Source: Selenomonas sp. WCT3
Lineage (GTDB): Bacteria; Bacillota; Negativicutes; Selenomonadales; Selenomonadaceae
Assembly (NCBI GenBank): GCA_900100835.1
Contig: FNCM01000001.1
Location: 62,001-126,000, forward strand
Direction of reading: 5' to 3'
Length of the DNA stretch: 64,000 nucleotides
The position numbers and the translations under genes are program-made. Shown one piece after another: positions 58,701 to 64,000 of the stretch; within the stretch, counting starts at the first letter, position 1, and every line of letters starts with the position of its first letter. Under the pieces are notes generated by a model. It saw only the letters and a list, made by a program, of their open reading frames with translations, did no database searches and was not told the origin of the DNA.

Positions 58701-60045
58701 AGCCCGCCGAGCAAGCCTCATTGAGGGTGATATTGCCGATGCTGCCATCCTTGACGAAGAAACACTTCATATCCTGGCCGCCAATATCAAGGACAAAGGT
58801 GACCTCGGGGCAGAATTCCTGGGCCGCCCGCAGATGGGCAAAGGTCTCAACCTCACCGCCATCGGCGTGGATAGCCGCCTTGACAATGGCTTCACCATAG
58901 CCCGTCGTCATGGTGCCAGCAATCCAGGCCGATTCCGGCATCGCCTTGTAAAGTTCCTTAAACTCGCGAACCACCGTCGTAAGCGGCGACCCCTGATTGC
59001 TGCCATAGGAGGTATAGAGAATCTCCTTATCGCGGCCGATAGCTGTGATTTTCGTCGTCGTCGAACCAGCATCGATGCCAACATAGACCGGCCCTTCATA
59101 AGCTGTCAACTCGCCACGCTTTACCTTATCCTTATCGTGGCGCCGCTTGAAGGCTTCATATTCCTCCTGGCTGTCAAACAGCGTAAAATCCGCCTTGCGC
59201 GTCTCCGTAGCCGCCGCTTCCTTGGCACGCTCAATGCTCGTCTCCAGCTGCGCTACATCGATGTTCTTCGCTTCATCCGACAGGGCTGAACCCATCGCGA
59301 CAAAATAGTTGCCGTAATCCACAGCGACAACATGCTCCGAATCCAATTTCAGTGTCTCGATAAAGCGTTTTTTAAGTTCTGGCAGAAAATGAAGCGGCCC
59401 GCCTAAGAAGGCCACCTTGCCATCAATTGGACGCCCCTGGGCCAGATTGCCGATGGTCTGATTGACCACCGCCTGAAAAATCGACAGAGCAATATCCGCT
59501 TTTTCCGCCCCATCATTCATAAGGGCCTGGATATCCGTCTTGGCAAAAACACCACAGCGCGAAGCTATCGTGTAGATCTGTTTGCCTTTGGCAGCGAGGG
59601 CATTAAGTCCCGGCGCATCCGTCGACAACAGCGAAGCCATGTGGTCGATGAACGAGCCCGTACCGCCAGCACAGACACCATTCATGCGCTGCTCCGGTGC
59701 ATCCCCGAAATACGTAATTTTCGCATCCTCACCGCCGAGTTCCACAACGGTATCCGTCTGCGGAATAAGCTCCCGGACAGCCGTTGCACAGGCAATAACC
59801 TCCTGCACAAAGGGCAGTCCAATGCGCTGAGCAATACCCATACCGGCCGAACCGGTAAGCGCAAAGGAAAATTTCCGTTCTCCCACAATCGTCTTGAGAT
59901 GCGTCAGATTTTCCTGCAGGGCATTGCCAATCTCCGAAAAGTGGCGAGCGTAATTCTTGTAAAGAATATTTTTCTCGTGGTCCAATACCACCAATTTGAT
60001 GGTCGTAGAACCTACATCAATACCAACTTTTAATAGGGAATCCAT
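55786..60045 (-). CDS. Large fused acyl-CoA dehydratase activase-like protein
   Basis: 1419 residues. Two BadF/BcrA-type ASKHA ATPase domains open the protein (VGIDVGSTTIKLVVLD at 7; VGIDAGSTTTKITAIG near 325), each with a glycine-rich Fe-S site (GVCAGGTGSFIDHM; NEACSAGCGSFIQNF). A central DUF2229-type region follows (PRVLNMYEDYPFWFTF near 655), then a C-terminal region resembling the HgdB-like dehydratase component with many cysteines (SFGCGLDALTT, QTCGACRATNYL, CLQPFGCLP). Known activases (HgdC) are about 260 residues and reduce a partner radical dehydratase with ATP. Here activator and dehydratase-like parts are in one chain. Substrate unknown; a single gene with its own terminator. Confidence 0.82.
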   Translation of the reverse strand: MDSLLKVGIDVGSTTIKLVVLDHEKNILYKNYARHFSEIGNALQENLTHLKTIVGERKFSFALTGSAGMGIAQRIGLPFVQEVIACATAVRELIPQTDTVVELGGEDAKITYFGDAPEQRMNGVCAGGTGSFIDHMASLLSTDAPGLNALAAKGKQIYTIASRCGVFAKTDIQALMNDGAEKADIALSIFQAVVNQTIGNLAQGRPIDGKVAFLGGPLHFLPELKKRFIETLKLDSEHVVAVDYGNYFVAMGSALSDEAKNIDVAQLETSIERAKEAAATETRKADFTLFDSQEEYEAFKRRHDKDKVKRGELTAYEGPVYVGIDAGSTTTKITAIGRDKEILYTSYGSNQGSPLTTVVREFKELYKAMPESAWIAGTMTTGYGEAIVKAAIHADGGEVETFAHLRAAQEFCPEVTFVLDIGGQDMKCFFVKDGSIGNITLNEACSAGCGSFIQNFAEGLHMTPAEFAKKALTSKAPVDLGTRCTVFMNSKVKQAQKEGAEVADISAGIAFSVIKNALFKVMQLKDVRELGDHIVVQGGTFYNDAVLRCMEKLLDRDVIRPDIAGLMGAYGAAILALETGAEKSAVLSVDELQNFTVDTSSYRCKGCGNKCLITMQKFPDGSKYFTGNRCERGVGGEKQTQEQTPNIYKYKYDRVFKYYKPQADAERGRIGIPRVLNMYEDYPFWFTFLDKLGYEVVLSGKSSAKMYYKGMATVPSDSLCYPAKITHGHIVDLIEKGVKKIFYPCEPYNMEDDVNESDNHFNCPIVASYAENIRGNMDILREQNIDFIQPFLPIHDKKRLIVRLYEELGRKEGISKQEIAAAVEAAYKEIEQYRQDVRDYGAKILARIEKTGEQAILLVGRPYHVDPEINHGIPEMIQSYKLPILSEDAVYHLPVKSGKLKVVNQWSYHARLYHAAQFVAEHDNLTLIQFSSFGCGLDALTTGQCKEILEQHHRIYTMIKLDEVSNLGAARIRLRSLMAALTRRTPVAYKEIKPIERPRFTEECKATHTILAPQMAPIHFELFKTAIRKYGYNVVIPPMPGKEAIDTGLRYVNNDMCYPAIVVIGQLIQALKSGLCDPNHTSIMLFQTCGACRATNYLSVLREALKYAGYPQVPVFAVHGLKDETDAFNLDRAMLIDAIKAAIYGDTLMNVRNRMMPYETTQGATQALSRKWMDRCKAEINHGSYFKFKKNIKAMVRDFDNLPIDENLWKPKVGIVGEILVKYHPVANNHIEKVLMDEGAEVVMPDFVDFFLYSAYDSIAKHKLLAGKYKDQFFGKMFIKAIEFFRKPMRKALKESKHFTPPHTIYETAELAARHVSLGNMAGEGWFLTGEMVKLIDEGVPNVVCLQPFGCLPNHITGKGVMHELRTSYKGANITAIDCDAGSSEVNQLNRLKLMLAVAKERGPKQAVDEKIKLKQARP

Positions 60046-60164
60046 AGTTTCACCACCTGAAAAAATGCATACGAGTAAAGACCCTCCTTTTACAGGGTCT
60101 TTTCATATTTTACCCCATATGCAAGTACCGTGCAAGCCGAATTATCACACAACCAATAAAAATA

Positions 60165-60210
60165 AGCGTCAGTAATACATAAAAAGCGGAACTTTCTGCT
60201 TACCAACGCT
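60165..60210 (-). terminator. Terminator after truA
   Basis: AGCGTCAGTAA (60165-60175) pairs with 60200-60210 with two G-U pairs in RNA, enclosing an inner AAGC/GCTT stem, and is followed on the minus strand by TATTTTTATT. A second small hairpin (AAAGACCCT/AGGGTCTTT, about 60076-60102) lies in the activase leader. Confidence 0.65.
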
Positions 60211-60215
60211 TAGAA

Positions 60216-60992
60216 TCAATATTCTACTTTATAGAGATAGAGCCCGCAAGCTGGTGCCGTAGCACTAGCCTGCTTCCGGTCAAGGCTGTCCATAATTCGC
60301 TGGAAATCCGCTACCGTCAGCCGCCCCAGCCCCACATTCACCACCGTACCGATGATGTTGCGAACCATATGATAAAGAAAGCCATTGCCATGGATAGAAA
60401 ACTCCAACATGCCGTTTTCCTTTTTCTCCACCTTGGCCTCATACATGGTGCGTATCGGAAGCATGGGGGCGCCGCCTGCAGCCCGGAACGCACTGAAATC
60501 ATGGGTGCCCAGGATGCAGTCCAAAGCCTGCTGCATAGCCGTTATATCCAGCGGCCGCCGCTCATACCAAGCATACCGCTGGGTGAAGGGACTGCCCGTC
60601 TCCCCCTGTTGAATGCGATAGATATAGGTCTTAGACTTCGCACTGTGGCGGGCACTGAAATCGAAATCCGCCTCATGGGCTTCCTTTACCACGATATCCG
60701 GCGGCAGCAGGCTGTTCACCGCCCGCACGATGCGCTCCGTCGGTATCGTGCCATTGGTAAAGAAATTTACCACCTGCCCATAGGCATGTACCCCGGCATC
60801 GGTACGCCCCGAAGCCGCCAGCTCAATCGTATCACCAAAGACCTGTTGCAATTTTTCTTCCAGTACATTTTGCACCGCTACCACCGGCGGCGTCTGACGC
60901 TGAAAGCCATGATAGGCTGTTCCATCGTAGGCCACCGTCAAAACGATATTGCGGGCTCTCGCCTTCATCTCCACTTTATGTTCTGGTTTCAT
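60216..60992 (-). CDS. truA: tRNA pseudouridine synthase A
   Basis: A 258-residue enzyme that modifies U38-U40 in the anticodon arm. VAYDGTAYHGFQRQ near 19 and the catalytic Asp in SGRTDAGVHAYGQV near 66 are intact, with the C-terminal NGFLYHMVRNIIGT. It follows ecfT by 17 nt in the conserved Firmicute rplQ-ecf-truA order. Confidence 0.97.
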   Translation of the reverse strand: MKPEHKVEMKARARNIVLTVAYDGTAYHGFQRQTPPVVAVQNVLEEKLQQVFGDTIELAASGRTDAGVHAYGQVVNFFTNGTIPTERIVRAVNSLLPPDIVVKEAHEADFDFSARHSAKSKTYIYRIQQGETGSPFTQRYAWYERRPLDITAMQQALDCILGTHDFSAFRAAGGAPMLPIRTMYEAKVEKKENGMLEFSIHGNGFLYHMVRNIIGTVVNVGLGRLTVADFQRIMDSLDRKQASATAPACGLYLYKVEY

Positions 60993-61009
60993 GCCATTCC
61001 TTTCTTCGC

Positions 61010-61807
61010 TTATGCCAGCACCTTGACGCCAATCAGTGACGCCGTCAACAGGATAAATCCGCCAATCGCCAGGTAGTCAATAGCCCCTGTCTTCAATGAC
61101 TTCATCTGGGTGCGCCCAACACCACCACGATAACATCTAGCTTCCATAGCCATGGCCAATTCATCTGCCCGCCGGAAAGCCGACAGGAACAACGGCACCA
61201 GAATCGGCACCATATTCCGCAAGCGCTTCATCACATTTCCCGTGGTAAAATCCGCCCCCCGGGACTGCTGCGCCTTCATGATTTTATCCGTTTCCTCAAT
61301 CAGCGTCGGAATAAACCGCAGGGCAATCGTCATCATCATGGCCAGCTCATGGGCAGGCAGCCCAAAGCGGCGGAAGGGAGATAGCAAACTCTCCAAAGCA
61401 TCGGTAAGTTTTAGCGGACTCGTGGTAAAGGTTAACAGCGAACTCATCAGAATGAGCAAAACCAGCCGCAGGGAAATAAAACAACCCATCCGCAGCCCTT
61501 CCCAGGTCACGGTAAACAGCAAAAACTGAGCTATAGGCGTCCCCGGATTGCTGAACAAATGGATGACAAAGGTAAAAAGAATAATCCACCAAAGCGGTTT
61601 AAGCGAACGAAGCAGCATCCGAAGCGGAACCCCCGAAAGCAGCATCAACGCAAAGGTAACGGCGGAAAAAATCCCATAAGCCACCGCATTGCTGAACAAG
61701 AAAATCTCAATCAAAAAGAAAAACAGCAACAAAACTTTCACCCGCGGATCCAAACGATGCAGGATGCTATTTCCCGGAAAGTACTGTCCAATCGTGATAT
61801 TACTTAA
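61010..61807 (-). CDS. ecfT: Energy-coupling factor transporter membrane subunit
   Basis: A 265-residue EcfT with about five hydrophobic segments and the coupling motifs AQQSRGADF and AMEARCYRGG near 170 and 215 (the Ala-Arg-Gly signatures that contact the ATPases). ATG 61807 overlaps the ecfA2 stop by 8 nt. It works with EcfA1/A2 and exchangeable vitamin-binding S subunits encoded elsewhere. Confidence 0.95.
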   Translation of the reverse strand, partial: LSNITIGQYFPGNSILHRLDPRVKVLLLFFFLIEIFLFSNAVAYGIFSAVTFALMLLSGVPLRMLLRSLKPLWWIILFTFVIHLFSNPGTPIAQFLLFTVTWEGLRMGCFISLRLVLLILMSSLLTFTTSPLKLTDALESLLSPFRRFGLPAHELAMMMTIALRFIPTLIEETDKIMKAQQSRGADFTTGNVMKRLRNMVPILVPLFLSAFRRADELAMAMEARCYRGGVGRTQMKSLKTGAIDYLAIGGFILLTASLIGVKVLA

Positions 61808-62669
61808 CATGTGACAATGCCTCCTTGATCGCACGGATGCCATCTTCCAGCTGAATCCCATCCGTCTTCACCGGAAGCCCCACCGCCTGCAGGCGATGCA
61901 GCAGATGAAGCATCTGTGGTTCCTGCAAACCAGCCGCCTGCAGGAGTTCTACTTGTTCAAAAGCTGTCTGTGGAGCCGCTTTGATTGCCATTTGTCCATG
62001 ATTCATAATCACCACAGAATCCGCCAGACGGGCAATATCTTCCATGTTATGCGAAACAAATACAATGGTGAGCTTCCATTTCTTGCGCAAATGGCAAATA
62101 GTCTGAATCAAATCTTCCCGCCCCTGCGGATCAAGACCTGCCGTGGGTTCATCCAACACCAAGTATTTCGGGCGGAGGGCCAGGACACCGGCAATAGCCA
62201 CCCGGCGCTTCTGGCCACCACTGAGCTGAAATGGCGAGCGATCTTTATAAGCCGCATAATCAAGGCCCATTAGCTCCATGGCCTCTTTGACACGCTTTAC
62301 CAAGGCTTCCCCCTCCAGCCCCTGATTCTTCGGGCCAAAAGCAATATCTGCCGCAATCGTCTCTTCAAACAACTGCTGTTCCGGATACTGGAACACCATG
62401 CCCACCTTATTGCGGGCTTCCTTAGCCGCTTGGCGTCCCGTCTTGGAGGAATTCGCCAAATCCACGCCATCTACCAAGACCTGCCCACATTCCGGATGCA
62501 ACAGGCCGTTCAAATGCTGGACAAGGGTTGACTTTCCCGACCCAGTATGACCAGCAATGGCCGTAAAACTCCCCTCAGCCAGCGTAAAAGACACATCATC
62601 CAGCGCCTTATGTTCATACGGTGTCTTGGGCATATAAGTATAACTGACCTGTTTTAATTCGATTGACAC
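61800..62669 (-). CDS. ecfA2: ECF transporter ATPase EcfA2
   Basis: A 289-residue ABC ATPase: Walker A GHTGSGKST near 40, Q-loop FQYPEQQLFEE, signature LSGGQKRRVAIAG near 143, Walker B YLVLDEPTAGLD, and the switch His in VFVSHNMEDI. The EcfA-type search for Gln after Walker A fits (FQYPEQQ). It overlaps ecfA1 by 16 nt and ecfT by 8 nt. Confidence 0.95.
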   Translation of the reverse strand: MSIELKQVSYTYMPKTPYEHKALDDVSFTLAEGSFTAIAGHTGSGKSTLVQHLNGLLHPECGQVLVDGVDLANSSKTGRQAAKEARNKVGMVFQYPEQQLFEETIAADIAFGPKNQGLEGEALVKRVKEAMELMGLDYAAYKDRSPFQLSGGQKRRVAIAGVLALRPKYLVLDEPTAGLDPQGREDLIQTICHLRKKWKLTIVFVSHNMEDIARLADSVVIMNHGQMAIKAAPQTAFEQVELLQAAGLQEPQMLHLLHRLQAVGLPVKTDGIQLEDGIRAIKEALSHVK

Positions 62670-63502
62670 GTATATGCCTCCAATGCCTCTACCAATTCAT
62701 CTTCCGTGAGGATAGTCTCCGGCAGCTTGACTCCCTGATGGCGAAGCTGCCAGGCCACCTCCGCCGCCAGTGGAACATCCAAGCCGCGTTTCTTCATACC
62801 GGGAACGTCAGCAAAAATCTCCCGTGGCGTGCCATCAGCTGCCACATTCCCCTTATCCATGACCACAATCCGGTCTGCTACAGAAGCTTCTTCCATGAAA
62901 TGGGTGATATACACAATCGTAATTCCCCGCTCCTCATGAAGCTTCTGCACCGTCCGCATCACTTCCTCCCGCCCTTGGGGGTCAAGCATCGCCGTCGGCT
63001 CATCCAAAACCAGGCACTCCGTATCCATAGCCAAGGCTCCAGCAATGGCAATGCGCTGCTTCTGCCCCCCTGATAACAGATGGGGCGCAAAGGTCCGGTA
63101 TTTGGCCATATTCACCGCCCTCAATGCCGCATTAACCTTAAGGCGAATCTCCTCGGGCTCCATGCCCAGATTCTCTGGACCAAAAGCCACATCATCTTCC
63201 ACCACCGCCGCAATGAGCTGATTATCCGGATTCTGGAACACCATCCCCACCTGCCGCCGTATCTGCCAAAGCTCCTCCGCCTTCCGCGTATCCTTGCCAT
63301 CCACGAGACAGCTACCAGCCGTTGGCAAAAGCAGGCCATTAATGTGTTTTGCCAAGGTTGATTTCCCCGAACCATTCCGCCCCAATATAGCGGTAAAGGA
63401 CCCTTTTTCAATTGAGAGTTTTACTCCACCAATCGCCTTATGTTCATTTTCCTGGCCTTGATTATAACAATGTGTCAAATCATGGAATTCTATGAATGAC
63501 AT
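62654..63502 (-). CDS. ecfA1: ECF transporter ATPase EcfA1
   Basis: A 282-residue ABC ATPase: Walker A GRNGSGKST near 38, FQNPDNQLIAAVVEDDVAFG, signature LLSGGQKQRIAIAG near 136, Walker B CLVLDEPTAMLD, and switch His in VYITHFMEE. Heterodimer partner of EcfA2. ATG 63502 is chosen because AGGAGAAGCG lies just upstream; the 12 extra codons are unsupported. Confidence 0.95.
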   Translation of the reverse strand: MSFIEFHDLTHCYNQGQENEHKAIGGVKLSIEKGSFTAILGRNGSGKSTLAKHINGLLLPTAGSCLVDGKDTRKAEELWQIRRQVGMVFQNPDNQLIAAVVEDDVAFGPENLGMEPEEIRLKVNAALRAVNMAKYRTFAPHLLSGGQKQRIAIAGALAMDTECLVLDEPTAMLDPQGREEVMRTVQKLHEERGITIVYITHFMEEASVADRIVVMDKGNVAADGTPREIFADVPGMKKRGLDVPLAAEVAWQLRHQGVKLPETILTEDELVEALEAYTCQSN

Positions 63503-63590
63503 TCGCTTCTCCTCTTTTCTAACCGTCACGCCATTCATTATACCGTGATTTCATCGTTAATTCAAATATTCTCTTAAGTTAACAAAAAAA

Positions 63591-63614
63591 GACCTCAGTC
63601 CGAAGACTGAGGTC
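63591..63614 (-). terminator. Terminator after rplQ
   Basis: GACCTCAGTC (63591-63600), 4-nt loop, GACTGAGGTC (63605-63614). On the minus strand the loop reads TTCG and TTTTTTT follows, so it ends the ribosomal-protein transcript before the ecf genes. Confidence 0.9.
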
Positions 63615-63626
63615 CATATGTCATAA

Positions 63627-63965
63627 TTAGACGAGCTCGATGATAACCATCGGAGCAGCGTCACCACGGCGTACGCCGAGTTTCAGGATACGCGTGTAAC
63701 CGCCCTGGCGGTCAGCGTATTTAGCTGCGATCTCATCGAACAGCTTTCTTACAACATCTTCATCAGACAGGGCTGCGATAGCCTTGCGACGAGCGCTCAG
63801 GTCGCCACGCTTTGCAAGCGTGATCAGCTGCTCAGCAAATTTGCGGAGCTCTTTTGCCTTAGCTTCCGTCGTCTCAATGCGGCCATATCTGAAGAAGGAA
63901 GTAAGAATGCTAGCAAACAGCGCCTTACGGGCTGCGGAGTTACGTCCTAATTTTCTGTAGCTCAT
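63627..63965 (-). CDS. rplQ: 50S ribosomal protein L17
   Basis: A 112-residue L17 ([32 protein letters not shown], ending [10 protein letters not shown]). It is the last gene of the alpha operon; rpoA is expected just outside the window. GAGGG precedes the ATG. Confidence 0.98.
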   Translation of the reverse strand: MSYRKLGRNSAARKALFASILTSFFRYGRIETTEAKAKELRKFAEQLITLAKRGDLSARRKAIAALSDEDVVRKLFDEIAAKYADRQGGYTRILKLGVRRGDAAPMVIIELV

Positions 63966-64000
63966 TTATTTCCCTCTTTTCAATCGTTGTTTTCTCTCAG

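Noticed and set aside
57766..59289. 507-codon plus-strand frame
   Set aside because: It is antisense to the activase gene, with no ribosome-binding site or recognisable domain.

Overview
The window comes from an anaerobic diderm Firmicute of the Negativicutes, most like Selenomonas and relatives. The main evidence is an S-layer-homology (SLH) outer-membrane porin, which is typical of that class, beside typically Firmicute genes: rny-ymdB-spoVS, the rplQ-ecfA-ecfA-ecfT-truA block, a lac PTS with a tagatose-6-phosphate pathway, and class II galT. Species cannot be fixed from this sequence alone. Most genes lie on the minus strand; clear promoters have 17-nt spacers and many units end in strong intrinsic terminators.

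Layout. 0-2 kb: the 3' end of a secreted BsuPI-domain protein and a CNNM/HlyC-type membrane protein. 2-14.8 kb (minus): an eight-gene Leloir operon, lacZ, GH36 alpha-galactosidase, a cytidylate-kinase-like gene, a GPH sugar symporter, galK, galE, galT and a LacI-type regulator, with five near-identical LacI-type operators. 14.8-20.5 kb: a P-loop/Asp23 fusion, a PHP phosphoesterase, spoVS, ymdB, an unknown gene and rny, then a small zinc-ribbon membrane protein. 20.5-31.6 kb: a second galactose system for beta-galactan and lactose, comprising secreted GH53 galactanase, SLH porin, lactose PTS (EIICB and EIIA), 6-phospho-beta-galactosidase, LacAB, LacC and a class II aldolase, with a divergent RpiR-type regulator. 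Three minus-strand promoters here share a 25-nt box exactly 20 nt upstream of the -10. 31.6-37.8 kb: a P-loop kinase, an M48 protease, an AI-2E family permease, CBS and Usp proteins, thiC with a TPP riboswitch, and tRNA-Pro(CGG).

37.8-46.2 kb (minus) is the most unusual part. A methyltransferase and two transsulfuration-type PLP enzymes precede a complete nitrogenase-like set (NifX-like, NifB-like, NifH-like, NifD-like, NifK-like). The NifDK-like pair keeps the P-cluster cysteines and the cofactor cysteine, so it should carry a NifB-derived cluster. The sulfur-gene neighbours and the absence of nifE, nifN or nifV nearby favour a methylthio-alkane-reductase-like sulfur-salvage enzyme, or an undescribed relative, over nitrogen fixation.

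46.3-49 kb holds a 57-residue cysteine-containing peptide gene behind a structured leader RNA, a C39-like protease and an AGCS symporter. 49-55.6 kb is a purine operon (purC, E, F, M, N, a cyclohydrolase-only purH, D). 55.8-60 kb is one 1419-residue acyl-CoA-dehydratase-activase-like gene. 60.2-64 kb is truA, the ECF transporter module and rplQ.
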